Positions 52,885 to 61,398 of a stretch of 64,000 nt of DNA are shown here, piece after piece. Below the pieces are notes generated by a model. That model searched no databases. It had not been told where the DNA came from and saw nothing but the letters and a program-made list of their open reading frames with translations. The translations under genes and the position numbers were made by a program. The stretch is from Bremerella alba. Its GTDB lineage: Bacteria; Planctomycetota; Planctomycetia; Pirellulales; Pirellulaceae. The stretch lies in the NCBI RefSeq assembly GCF_013618625.1, contig NZ_JABRWO010000007.1:248001-312000 (forward strand), written 5' to 3'. Each line of letters starts with the position of its first letter. Position 1 is the first letter of the stretch.

Positions 52885-53901
52885 TTAGGGGAATGGGGGT
52901 CGAATGATACCCTCGCTGCGGAGCGGATTGCAGTAGAGCATATTCTTGAGTGCCTCGGGATTTCCCGATTCATTCGCGGGTCGCTCGTAGTGCCACTCGC
53001 GATGCGTGGGAATGTAACGCTCGTCAAAAGGCCAACCATGAAACGGGCCAAATCCTAGTTGGTCCGTAAGCTTCTCGGAGTTCATTGAGACGTTCCCGGC
53101 CCGAGGTGGAATGGGGCCAGCTTCGATTCGCATGCATCCCATGAGCAGTTCAGGGTCATATCCGCCAACGCGATTCACGATTTGGGCGATCTCGTACAAA
53201 CTCAGCCGAACCGGTCCGCCGGCATGAAATATCCCTGGCATCTCTCGTGAGAGAATCTCTTCGAATGCCAGGTTCATGCAGTCGGTATAGGTGGGCGTAC
53301 GCACCTCGTCGAAATAGAGTGTTGCTGGGCGGTTCTTTTTGAAACGCGATTGGATCCAGTCGATGGCCCCAGCATGGCCGTTGAAACTGACCCCCATCGG
53401 TAACGAAATCCGCATAATCGTTGCATTAGGTCGAATCAAAGACACCAAGCTCTCGGCGGCAGCCATCGTCTTTCCATAGACGGTCACCGGATCGGTCGAG
53501 TCCGTTTCCAGCATATGGCCTTCGCCTGACTCGCCACTAAAGACGAGATCGACCGAAAGGTGGATCAGGCGTGTATCGGTACCTTCCAAAATATGCAATA
53601 GATTCCGCGTGCCTTCCAAATTGATTCGCCATGCCATGGCCGGATCCAATTCGCACGACTTGAGCGCACAACTTCCGGCACAATGTAAAACCGACTTGAA
53701 CTGATATTCGTCGAACAGACGCTTAAGAGCATCGATGTCTTCCATATCGCATGGAACAATCTGTTCACCTTCAAGTCGCCAATTATCGGCAGGACGAATT
53801 CCGACAACATCACCAGGAAATTTGTGGCGGAAGTGATACATCGCGTTGTAACCAGGAACCCCTGGCACACCGGTAATTAACAAAGGAAGTCCAATGGACA
53901 T
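52885..53901 (-). CDS. RmlD/NAD-epimerase-like extended SDR
   Basis: A 338-aa extended short-chain dehydrogenase. The Rossmann motif is TGVPGVPGYNAM (GxxGxxG), followed by VLHCAGSCALKSCELDP, IHLSVDLVFSGESG and VYGKTMAAAESLV, which places it near dTDP-4-dehydrorhamnose reductase (RmlD). In RmlD the catalytic site is YGxTK; here it is YGKTM, so the active-site lysine four residues after Tyr is replaced by Met, though a Lys lies at +2. Downstream blocks YFDEVRTPTYTDCMNLAFEE and IFHAGGPVRLSLYEIAQIV match the RmlD substrate domain. Activity may be lost or altered. No other rhamnose genes are adjacent, so a role as an isolated sugar-nucleotide or other reductase is possible. Confidence 0.82.
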   Translation of the reverse strand: MSIGLPLLITGVPGVPGYNAMYHFRHKFPGDVVGIRPADNWRLEGEQIVPCDMEDIDALKRLFDEYQFKSVLHCAGSCALKSCELDPAMAWRINLEGTRNLLHILEGTDTRLIHLSVDLVFSGESGEGHMLETDSTDPVTVYGKTMAAAESLVSLIRPNATIMRISLPMGVSFNGHAGAIDWIQSRFKKNRPATLYFDEVRTPTYTDCMNLAFEEILSREMPGIFHAGGPVRLSLYEIAQIVNRVGGYDPELLMGCMRIEAGPIPPRAGNVSMNSEKLTDQLGFGPFHGWPFDERYIPTHREWHYERPANESGNPEALKNMLYCNPLRSEGIIRPPFP

Positions 53902-54240
53902 GGCTGCTTATCATCAAGTTGCGCGAAACGTGCAGTGTGTTCTACACGGCAAGCTGTGAATTTCTAGGGATCTTCTGCAGTAGCATATCGGGTGGGTGAA
54001 TTACTTCCCCCCATCATGCAGCGGACGGAGCGGATCTTACATTCCGCATGTTAAGTATTTCCGGCAAATTCGATAGCCCCGATATGGGGTTAGGTAAATG
54101 GACTTGTAGATAAAGTACCGTCGAGTTCGGCATAACCCAACGTTGCCGTGTATCTGGTACCCCGGACTTACATTCAAAACCATGCGCAATCATGGGTTAT
54201 GACCTAAGTTTGGAAAAGGCGTGTTATCAACCGCCTAAAT
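53902..54240. other. Divergent intergenic region
   Basis: The 339 bp between the SDR gene and the HD-GYP gene hold no convincing frame. A small hairpin CCCC/GGGG around GATAT occurs near 54080-54095. Both genes should have their promoters here; I see no clear consensus elements and no recognisable c-di-GMP riboswitch. Confidence 0.4.
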
Positions 54241-55962
54241 ATGCTCGCACGAAATGCTAATAGGAATTTCCCCATGTCGTTGCCTCCCGCAGCTCTCTCA
54301 CTCACCGGTAACGCGGTAGGTACGTTTGTGCCTGCGGTACGTCACCGCTTGAAACAGATGAGCACGGAACTTCGAAACTACTTCGGTACCTCATTTTGTC
54401 TGCGGGACGGCAATACAGGCGAGTTGATGTTAGCTGCCGATGACGGCATCTTGGGGGACGACTCACTGCTTGCCTCACTTTGCCCTGGTATCCACCGAGA
54501 AGGCAGCCCGGCCATCGTCGCGGAAGAAACTGGCTGCGCCGTGCTGGCGATTCCACTCCGCGATGGAATTAACACGTATATCGGAACAGCCCCATTTCGC
54601 CTGTCCATCTCGGGCAACGCATCGCCTGAATTTGGGAAGCTTTCCCAGATATTAGGCTGCTCTCCTAAGGAATCCAAACGCTGGCATCAGGCACAAGTCG
54701 AGTGGACCATCCCGGCCCTCGAGCGAATGGCGGCCACCGTCGTCGGCAAAATTACGTCTGACTCAGAAATTGAAAGACTGACCGAAGAGATTGACAAGGT
54801 CTCAGACAGTTTGTCGTCAACCTACGAAGAAATTAGCCTTCTATACGGCCTCACTCAAAACCTTCGCATCTCGAGCAGTGACTCGCAACTAGGCGACTTG
54901 GCGCTAAATTGGTTGCTAGAAGTTATCCCGTGTCGCGGATTGTCGATTTTGTTTCAACAGCCGGGGCGTCGCGGCAATCCAAACGAATCTTCCAGTACCA
55001 CGTACGAGCCCCATTTGCTCTCGGTTGGCGAATGCGCTGTCGACTCTCAGATGCTTTCGCATTTGGTTAAGAAGCTGAACCTGAATGAAAAAAGGTCCGC
55101 GTTTGTCGCCAATCAGCGAATCACTGAGCGGCCTGACTGGCCTTGCCCAGAGATCCGCCAGGTCATCGCAGTACCCCTGGTTGAAGGGGAAAACATCTTT
55201 GGCTGGCTGTTCGCCGTTAATCACAACGAAGACAAAGGTTTCGGAACCGTTGAAGCGAGCTTACTAAGCAGCGTCGGAACGATTCTGGGCATTCATAGTG
55301 GGAATATCGAACTGTATCGTCGCCAGTCCGAGTTCGTCACTAGCGTGGTTCGTGCTCTGACATCGGCGATCGACGCAAAAGACCCTTACACATGTGGCCA
55401 TAGCGATCGCGTCGCACGTCTTGCGGTCCGCTTGGCACAAGAGATGGGCCTAAGCAGCGAGACCCTAAATCTACTTTACATGGCCGGACTACTGCATGAC
55501 GTCGGTAAGATCGGCATCGACGACAGCGTCCTTAGAAAGCCTGGCCGGCTGACGGACGAAGAATACGAGCACATCAAATTGCACCCCGAACTGGGCTGCA
55601 ATATTTTGTCTGGACTGAAGCAATTGGAAGCCGTGCTCCCGGTTGTATTACACCACCACGAACAATGGGACGGCAACGGATACCCGCATAAGCTGGCTGG
55701 CGAAACGATACCGAAGCTTGCAAGAATAACCGCCGTCGCCGATGCCTATGATGCGATGTCGAGCGATCGGCCTTATCGCAAAGGGATGCCTGAGGATCGC
55801 GTCAATCAGATCTTCCGTGAAGGCTCTGGAACCCAATGGGACCCGGAAGTTATCGCCGCCTTCTTTGCCGCACGCGAAGACATTGGCAACATCATGAGCG
55901 AAGAACGTTCTGGCCTGGGATTTGACGTAAGCAACTGGATTAAGTCGCTTCAAGACGAATAA
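54241..55962 (+). CDS. GAF/HD-GYP cyclic-di-GMP phosphodiesterase-like protein
   Basis: A 573-aa soluble regulator. Residues about 1-170 form an unassigned sensory region, 175-200 a short coiled coil (SEIERLTEEIDKVSDSLSST), 205-355 a GAF domain (LALNWLLEVIPCRGLSILFQ; VIAVPLVEGENIFGWLFAVN) and 370-550 an HD-GYP domain with HSDRVARLAVRLAQEMGLSS, GLLHDVGKIGIDDSVLRKPG, HIKLHPELG, HHHEQWDGNGYPHKLAGETI and ARITAVADAYDAMSSDRPYR. All HD-GYP metal and substrate signature residues, including DGxGYP, are present, so c-di-GMP hydrolysis to GMP is likely. No GGDEF domain. The 3' end overlaps the convergent ygfZ gene by 13 bp. An alternative ATG at 54274 exists. Confidence 0.93.
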   Translation: MLARNANRNFPMSLPPAALSLTGNAVGTFVPAVRHRLKQMSTELRNYFGTSFCLRDGNTGELMLAADDGILGDDSLLASLCPGIHREGSPAIVAEETGCAVLAIPLRDGINTYIGTAPFRLSISGNASPEFGKLSQILGCSPKESKRWHQAQVEWTIPALERMAATVVGKITSDSEIERLTEEIDKVSDSLSSTYEEISLLYGLTQNLRISSSDSQLGDLALNWLLEVIPCRGLSILFQQPGRRGNPNESSSTTYEPHLLSVGECAVDSQMLSHLVKKLNLNEKRSAFVANQRITERPDWPCPEIRQVIAVPLVEGENIFGWLFAVNHNEDKGFGTVEASLLSSVGTILGIHSGNIELYRRQSEFVTSVVRALTSAIDAKDPYTCGHSDRVARLAVRLAQEMGLSSETLNLLYMAGLLHDVGKIGIDDSVLRKPGRLTDEEYEHIKLHPELGCNILSGLKQLEAVLPVVLHHHEQWDGNGYPHKLAGETIPKLARITAVADAYDAMSSDRPYRKGMPEDRVNQIFREGSGTQWDPEVIAAFFAAREDIGNIMSEERSGLGFDVSNWIKSLQDE

Positions 55963-56858
55963 CCGACGACTTCCAGAGAACCTATTTCCGATTCAATTCG
56001 CGCCCCAGGGTTGTTCAATCCACGCCGGATTATAGCCAGGCCTAGTTGCTGACCGTCGATATCGGCAAGTGAAGTGAGTCGCCCGACTTCCTTTCCGTCT
56101 ACGATAATCGCCGCTGGCAACTCTTCCGGGATCTGATCGCTTAGCCACCGAACTGCAACGACTTTCTTATTGACGTGCCCCATTGCGTCGATTCGCGCGA
56201 CGGTCTCTTGTCCGAGATAACACCCCTTCTTGAAGCTTATTGCCTGATCGTCACGATTGACCTCCTGAGCAAGGTGTTCGGCCCCGATATCGACCCCATG
56301 AATCGGAAAGCGGTTCTCGATTCGACGCTTTTCAAATTCCAATGGCTGCGGCTCGGTTCCCTCGATGAGGCGTTGGACGTCGGGACCAGAAATCTCGTAA
56401 GACTCTTGCTGCAAAAGAGGCGTTCGGAAAAGATCGACTGACGCTCCCCCCCAGTCCAGTGGTCGATGCTGAAGCAATTCAGGCAGATCGCTTACACTCA
56501 GTTTTTCTCGTAGCCATGCTGAGACATTTTCACCCCAAACGAAGATGGCATTCTTCGTCTCGCTTTGGTCTGCCACTTCTACATCTTCGATCATGGCGTA
56601 TTTCAGCCAATGAGGAAGCAACCCCTCACGCTGTTGACCCAGCCCTAGAAAAACAATCCGATCGTCGTATTTTTTCAGAAAGCCATGCGCGAGGATTTTT
56701 CCCTGCACGGAAGGAATATACGCTTCGCAACTGGCGCCAACTTCCAGTTGCACGACGTCATTGGAGCAAAGGCCTTGTAAGAATCGCACATGGCTGGGGC
56801 CACTGATTTGAATCTGACATTTCAGCGGAGATGGAACCCAAGAGATGGTGTCGTTCAT
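55950..56858 (-). CDS. ygfZ: Folate-binding protein YgfZ
   Basis: A 302-aa protein of the GcvT-like YgfZ family, which uses tetrahydrofolate and supports repair or assembly of certain Fe-S enzymes such as MiaB. The hallmark K-G-C-Y-x-G-Q-E is seen in KKGCYLGQETVARIDAMGHV. Other blocks are FLQGLCSNDVVQLEVGASCE, AYIPSVQGKILAHGF, the IHGVDIGAEHLAQEVNRDD segment and the C-terminal barrel VVAVRWLSDQIPEELPAAII. Cys in the signature is the proposed active residue. It starts 20 bp after the stop of the DUF2088 gene upstream on the same strand, suggesting one transcript. Confidence 0.9.
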   Translation of the reverse strand: MNDTISWVPSPLKCQIQISGPSHVRFLQGLCSNDVVQLEVGASCEAYIPSVQGKILAHGFLKKYDDRIVFLGLGQQREGLLPHWLKYAMIEDVEVADQSETKNAIFVWGENVSAWLREKLSVSDLPELLQHRPLDWGGASVDLFRTPLLQQESYEISGPDVQRLIEGTEPQPLEFEKRRIENRFPIHGVDIGAEHLAQEVNRDDQAISFKKGCYLGQETVARIDAMGHVNKKVVAVRWLSDQIPEELPAAIIVDGKEVGRLTSLADIDGQQLGLAIIRRGLNNPGARIESEIGSLEVVGYSS

Positions 56859-56878
56859 TCTCTCTCGACTTTAGAAAA

Positions 56879-58111
56879 TTAGGAAGGCAGGCCAGACTCG
56901 GCCAGACGAAGCGACATGTATTGTGCATCGTGTACGATCACGACATCTTGATAGTGCTCGCAGATCTTACGGCACTCGACGTCCGACTCGACGGGGATCA
57001 GATCAAGCTGATCTAAGATGTCCTCAGGCAAGGCACTGCGAAAGTAGATTTTGCATTGGGATAACGTCTTTGCGAACTGCAAGGCAATGGCGGAATCTTC
57101 GCTACGAGACTTTCGCATGATGGTCTCGAAGTCGGTAAAGTCGAGAGATTCAGCCATTTGCGCCATCGCCGTGCCTGGACGTTGGCGTATCTCAGTCGCC
57201 AGGATAATCGCACCGCCAGGCCGAACGAGATCTTCTACGTTCGCGAGCGTCTTGGCCGCGTTCTCCCAAGTCTGGCCAAGCTGACCACCGGTCACCAAGG
57301 CAATGACGACTCCGGCCAATTTCGGTAAGTTCCCCTGCCAATGCTCGGCCAATTGCTGGCCGGCCAATGCTTGGACCTGCGATGCCTCGCCGAATACAGC
57401 ATGCGAATAGCCGCCTCCCCGAGCTGGCATCAATAAACAATTGACGGCAATCCCCAGCAGCTGGCCAATTTCTTCAATCTCGGCCGCGCGGCGTTTGCGG
57501 CGCTGCGGTCGAGTGACGAACAGCGGCAAGTTCCAGCGTTTCTGCGAATCGATATCCGAGTACGTTGGATATAGCGACGAGAAACATCCGAACGTGTTGA
57601 ATCCCCCTTCCCTACGAGCAACACCAACCGGCACCACCACATCGGCATCGCACAAATGACGATTCAGAATAATGGCTCGGTTTTCTTGGGTTGAAGTGAG
57701 AAACGAATTGGACTTCTGATCTTGTGGCTGATGCACCAGAACTTCGACCGACTCGCCCAGGGGGGAAACAACCTGCTTTAAAGACTCGACAACAGGCGTC
57801 AGCGCGTCGCAGGGTAAGAGAAACTGGAACTGGCGATCCGACAAATTAGATTGTTGGGCATACCGCACCACGCCGCGAGCAACCCCTTCGACGTCGCTTA
57901 CCTCTTTGCCAAAGGCAAACAGAATTGTATCGCCTGGAACCGAGGCATTTGCTAATTCCGGAAAGCCTACGGGATGGCTCAGCGCAGTAACGATCGTCTC
58001 AGCAAGATCCGACGCGGGTAAAGCATCGGCTTGAAGATTTGCCAACAGATGCTGAGCATCTATTTCGCACTGCGAAGTTACATTGTCGCCAAACGGAGTC
58101 GAGAGGGACAT
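56879..58111 (-). CDS. LarA-like (DUF2088) nickel-pincer family protein
   Basis: A 410-aa protein whose N-terminal half matches DUF2088/LarA: SVPGDTILFAFGKEVSDVEG, VARGVVRYAQQ, LLPCDALTPVVESLK and a DADVVVPVGVARREGG block. LarA enzymes bind a nickel pincer nucleotide and racemise or epimerise hydroxy acids; they carry a lysine in a GGRK-like motif and several histidines. I do not see that lysine motif here, though a HA in GGGYSHAVFGEASQV lies in the right region. A canonical racemase is therefore unlikely or altered. A C-terminal Rossmann-like domain is likely (LAGVVIALVTGGQLGQTWEN). It is upstream of ygfZ on the same strand. Confidence 0.7.
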   Translation of the reverse strand: MSLSTPFGDNVTSQCEIDAQHLLANLQADALPASDLAETIVTALSHPVGFPELANASVPGDTILFAFGKEVSDVEGVARGVVRYAQQSNLSDRQFQFLLPCDALTPVVESLKQVVSPLGESVEVLVHQPQDQKSNSFLTSTQENRAIILNRHLCDADVVVPVGVARREGGFNTFGCFSSLYPTYSDIDSQKRWNLPLFVTRPQRRKRRAAEIEEIGQLLGIAVNCLLMPARGGGYSHAVFGEASQVQALAGQQLAEHWQGNLPKLAGVVIALVTGGQLGQTWENAAKTLANVEDLVRPGGAIILATEIRQRPGTAMAQMAESLDFTDFETIMRKSRSEDSAIALQFAKTLSQCKIYFRSALPEDILDQLDLIPVESDVECRKICEHYQDVVIVHDAQYMSLRLAESGLPS

Positions 58112-58193
58112 CGATACCTTAATGATTCGGGAGACATGGATTCAGTTCCCGAATCATAGGACTTCGCTAGCCGCACGGTCAACGGGACGCCAG

Positions 58194-58520
58194 TTAGGCA
58201 GGAGTTCCCGCACGCATGCGTAGACACATACTCACCAAGTCTTGCAGACCGCGCTGAATCGACTCGGCAGGCGCACTCTCGCGGCAGGCGTTTTCCAAGA
58301 CGGCAGCAATTGCCGTGATTTCACCAAAACCATAGCTACCTGCAGCCCCCTTCATTTGGTGGGCAACCCGACCGAGTTCTTCCCAGTTAGAGGTCTCGGC
58401 CGCTTCGAGCATGGTTTGAACACGGTCAGGAATTTCGTCAACGAACATTTCCACAAGCTCGCCCAGATCTTCATCATCGCCGAATTCAGAATAAATCAAC
58501 TGTTGGTTTGTCATCGTCAT
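58194..58520 (-). CDS. Histidine phosphotransfer (Hpt) domain protein
   Basis: A 108-aa single-domain Hpt. The phosphoacceptor His54 lies in RVAHQMKGAAGSYGFGEITA, matching the HxxKG consensus, flanked by the four-helix bundle pattern (ELVEMFVDEIPDRVQTMLEA). Hpt proteins relay phosphate between hybrid kinases and response regulators in phosphorelays; no hybrid kinase is adjacent, so its partners are elsewhere. It starts at ATG 58520 with AGGGGC upstream; another ATG two codons later is possible. It precedes the DUF2088 gene by 82 bp on the same strand, too far to prove co-transcription. Confidence 0.92.
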   Translation of the reverse strand: MTMTNQQLIYSEFGDDEDLGELVEMFVDEIPDRVQTMLEAAETSNWEELGRVAHQMKGAAGSYGFGEITAIAAVLENACRESAPAESIQRGLQDLVSMCLRMRAGTPA

Positions 58521-58932
58521 ATCAATTGCCCCTGCGTACTGTGAAATCAGTGGTGGATTCGCGTTTATTCGCTAAACGCCTCCGAATCTGTATGTGAACT
58601 AATGGAAAAGTCACTATCCAACCGTGGGTTTCGAATTGCAGCCTGGGAACTAGGGAATGGGTATTTGCGATGCGATGAAGCATCAGGTGATAGCACAGCC
58701 ATACCATTCGTTACGATCTGACCTGAGAACTTAAGGCCATTACGTAATATGGGTATTTTCGTAGAGGGTTCCGTTTTAGGGTGTCGATAGCGATTGATAG
58801 TTCCTATCCAAGGAAAGTTACTTGCATGGCTAGTGGCTAGCACTGGGTTTTGTTTTCCCGATGCACTAACGCGATTAGCCCGCAAGAGTTCGTTTTTTCT
58901 GGTGGTAATTGAGTCAAGTTGGAGTCCTCTCG
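58521..58932. other. Divergent upstream region of the Cys-rich repeat gene
   Basis: 412 bp without a convincing gene. The right part is the leader of the + strand Cys-rich gene, with GGAG at 58921-58924. Directly repeated TGGCTAG at about 58829-58844 and a T-rich stretch (58853-58860) are visible. No riboswitch class is recognised. Confidence 0.4.
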
Positions 58933-59415
58933 ATGAATGCCCGTTTTGCTTTCCCTGCGTTGTTGGTTGTCGGTCTGATCTTCGCCGCTGCCTCCACCGC
59001 CCAAGCCGGTATGTTCGGCTTCCATTCGCACGGTTGTGGCTGTGCACCTGAACCTTCCTGTTGTGCTCCTGAGCCGACCTGCTGTGCTCCGGAACCATCC
59101 TGCTGTGATCCATGCGGTCACAAGTGCGGCCTGTTCTCGCACCTGAAGAACAAGCTGCGTAGCTGCTGCAAGCCTTCGTGCTGTGCACCAGAACCAACCT
59201 GTTGTGCTCCTGAGCCTACTTGCTGTGCTCCGGAACCGACCTGCTGTGCTCCAGAGCCAACTTGCTGCGCTCCGGAACCATCGTGCTGCGATCCTTGTGC
59301 CAAGAAGTGTGGTCTTTTCCACCACCTGAAGCACAAGCTGCGTAGCTGCTGCAAGCCTTCGTGCTGTGCACCAGAGCCGACCTGCTGTGCTCCAGAACCG
59401 ACCTGCTGCGGCTAG
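58933..59415 (+). CDS. Secreted Cys/Pro-rich tandem-repeat protein
   Basis: A 160-aa protein starting at ATG 58933 with GGAG upstream and a signal peptide (cleavage near AQAG, about residue 25). The mature part is built from the heptad-like unit CCAPEPT or CCAPEPS, present about ten times, separated by two nearly identical modules: [20 protein letters not shown] and [20 protein letters not shown], each followed by CCKPSCC. More than a quarter of mature residues are Cys. Such a protein could cross-link into the cell wall by disulphides or bind metals through Cys, His and Asp. A related but non-repetitive Cys-rich gene lies at 50682. A strong terminator follows. I know of no characterised family with exactly this repeat. 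Confidence 0.85.
   Translation: MNARFAFPALLVVGLIFAAASTAQAGMFGFHSHGCGCAPEPSCCAPEPTCCAPEPSCCDPCGHKCGLFSHLKNKLRSCCKPSCCAPEPTCCAPEPTCCAPEPTCCAPEPTCCAPEPSCCDPCAKKCGLFHHLKHKLRSCCKPSCCAPEPTCCAPEPTCCG
59035..59412 (+). repeat. Tandem 21-bp repeats and a 183-bp duplication
   Basis: The 21-bp unit starting TGCTGTGCTCC (codes CCAPEPT) recurs across this stretch. In addition the block starting CACCTGAAGAACAAGCTGCG at 59140 recurs with one change at 59323, an offset of 183 bp (61 codons). Synonymous third positions differ among copies (CCG, CCA, CCT), so the repeat is not brand new. Confidence 0.85.
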
Positions 59416-59458
59416 TCGTTTTGAGAGCGACGCTCGGTCGCTAAGTATGAAATATGAA

Positions 59459-59499
59459 AACAGCCAGAGAATTTCCTGTGGGAAGCTCTGGCTGTTTTT
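59459..59499 (+). terminator. Intrinsic terminator of the Cys-rich repeat gene
   Basis: AACAGCCAGAG (59459-59469) pairs with CTCTGGCTGTT (59486-59496), an 11-bp perfect stem with a 16-base loop, followed by TTTTTCATTTC. It ends about 85 bp after the stop codon. The form fits a rho-independent terminator and resembles the one after the other Cys-rich gene in strength. Confidence 0.9.
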
Positions 59500-59639
59500 C
59501 ATTTCTTGGCCCCAATACCACCTAAATGGCTGAAACCGATCTCCTAAGTGGACTAATTGCTTGACGAAACTAGCAAAACAAGAGATTCTAGGGTTCTCTT
59601 TCGGAACCTAGAGAAGTCGCTAATCTGGAGATATTTCCC

Positions 59640-61391
59640 GTGCTCAACCTTATCCGGGCGGGGATGGTGGCAAGTCTTATTCTTGCTCTGTCGATGCATA
59701 CTTCCTTCTGCCAAACAGCTTACGGCCAGGAAGAGTCCAACTCGAATACGACGTTAAGCAAAGTCCAGGCATTCAGCCAAGTGGGCGAATTCAGTCGCGC
59801 GTTCGAGCAAATCGATAAGGTCGAAGATGCAGAGCTTCGCGACCAAGCCCATTCAACCATTGCACGTATGCAAATGAAGGCCGGCCTGATCCGTGCGGCT
59901 GTCGAAACCGCTTCTTACATTGCGGACGATATGAATCGCTCTGAGGTTCTATCGGAAGCATCGTCCGTACGAAACCAATCCCCAATGGCCCGTGGTGGGG
60001 GGGTTACGCCAGACTTCGATCAGTTGATCGACTTGATTACGACTACCGTCGAGCCCGAAAGCTGGGAAGAGTTAGGCGGCCCCGGCTCCCTTGCCCCCTT
60101 CCCTACCGGCGTCTATGTCGACTCTGAGGGAACGCTGAAGCGGGTTACGAAGCTATCGAACGATTCGCTACTGTCAGGGATCCATGACTCCGCTAAGATC
60201 GTCGCCGCGAATCAAGATCTCTTGACGCAGTCGGCCTTGCGTAAGGTCTCGCTGACCCGGCTAGAAAAAGAAGCTCAGCTTCGATGGGCAATCGGTCGTG
60301 ATCCAACAGACACCATGCGGAATATGGCTGGTATCTATGAAGTCAAGTATCTGCTTGTCTATCCCGACACAGGCGAAATCGTTATCTCTGGTCCGGCTGG
60401 TCCCTGGCACACCAACGCCGAAGGACGCCATGTCAACGTCTCGACAGGGCGTCCCGTGCTTCAGTTGGACGACTTGGTAGTCTTGCTCCGCAACGCCATC
60501 GAGAAAAACGGTAAGTTTGGTTGCGCGATCACACCGAAACAGCACAGCCTGAAGAGTGCCCAAGAGTACATCGACGCCACTTCCGACAAACCATTGCATC
60601 CTCGACTACGTGATCAATGGCTGGAAGGCCTGCGAAAATCCGTCGGCAAACAAGATATCACCGTGCATGGCGTCGCCCCAGAAACGCGGGTCGGCCAGAT
60701 CATCGTTGAGGCCGACTACCATATGAAGCGCATTGGGATGGGCTTGGAAGACGGCACAGCCGGCGTTCCGAGCTACCTTGAAATGGTCACGATTCCTCCC
60801 GGCGGAAGCCCGCCTCCGATGGATGTCTTGCGGTGGTGGTTCACCCTTGATTACCGCAATATCAGCGTCACCAAAACGGGAGACGCATTCGCATTGCAAG
60901 GTCCCGGTGTGAAGGTATTAAGCGAAAATGAGCACCTCGACGCACAAGGCCAAAGAATCCATACTAACACCAGCACGGCGCTCAATGCCACGTTCGCCCG
61001 CAACTTCTCGACCAACTATCCCGCGCTCGCCGTGAAGTATCCGATTTATGCCGAGCTAAAGAACGTCTTTGATCTTGCGATGATTAGTTCGTTGATCGAA
61101 AAAGAGCGTCTAGCCGATCAAGTGGACTGGAACATGACACACTTTGGTCCCGACGGTGGTTACGAGGTAACGACTGGCTCGGCCCCCAAAGTCGTCGATA
61201 CGATCATGAATATGCGAGTTATCGACAAGAGGTTCATCATCGCCGGCGTAAGTGGCGGTGTCAGCTTCGATCCTTCGGGGATGCTTACCGAAGAAAAGAC
61301 CTCCGTCGACGAGTACGGGCTCATGACTGCGGAACGTGAAGCCAGCAATATCCCCAAGTCCATTAAGCATCATAGCTGGTGGTGGGACTAA
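59640..61391 (+). CDS. Secreted DUF1598 protein
   Basis: A 583-aa protein starting at GTG 59640, with a signal peptide (MLNLIRAGMVASLILALSMH, cleavage near YGQ, about residue 30). An N-terminal helical, TPR-like part (about 35-110: SKVQAFSQVGEFSRAFEQID) precedes the DUF1598 region, a planctomycete-specific domain, recognised from TPDFDQLIDLITTTVEPESW, LAPFPTGVYVDSEGTL, RAVGMEYGIYEVK-type segment LLVYPDTGEIVISGPAGPW, and the end block VSGGVSFDPSGMLTEEK. No catalytic motif is seen. It may be part of the envelope or a periplasmic scaffold. Its stop is 8 bp from the stop of the convergent apbE gene. Function is unknown. Confidence 0.85.
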   Translation: MLNLIRAGMVASLILALSMHTSFCQTAYGQEESNSNTTLSKVQAFSQVGEFSRAFEQIDKVEDAELRDQAHSTIARMQMKAGLIRAAVETASYIADDMNRSEVLSEASSVRNQSPMARGGGVTPDFDQLIDLITTTVEPESWEELGGPGSLAPFPTGVYVDSEGTLKRVTKLSNDSLLSGIHDSAKIVAANQDLLTQSALRKVSLTRLEKEAQLRWAIGRDPTDTMRNMAGIYEVKYLLVYPDTGEIVISGPAGPWHTNAEGRHVNVSTGRPVLQLDDLVVLLRNAIEKNGKFGCAITPKQHSLKSAQEYIDATSDKPLHPRLRDQWLEGLRKSVGKQDITVHGVAPETRVGQIIVEADYHMKRIGMGLEDGTAGVPSYLEMVTIPPGGSPPPMDVLRWWFTLDYRNISVTKTGDAFALQGPGVKVLSENEHLDAQGQRIHTNTSTALNATFARNFSTNYPALAVKYPIYAELKNVFDLAMISSLIEKERLADQVDWNMTHFGPDGGYEVTTGSAPKVVDTIMNMRVIDKRFIIAGVSGGVSFDPSGMLTEEKTSVDEYGLMTAEREASNIPKSIKHHSWWWD

Positions 61392-61398
61392 ACAAGAG

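Noticed and set aside
53902-54240. A c-di-GMP riboswitch ahead of the HD-GYP gene
   Set aside because: The conserved GEMM core could not be found in the leader.
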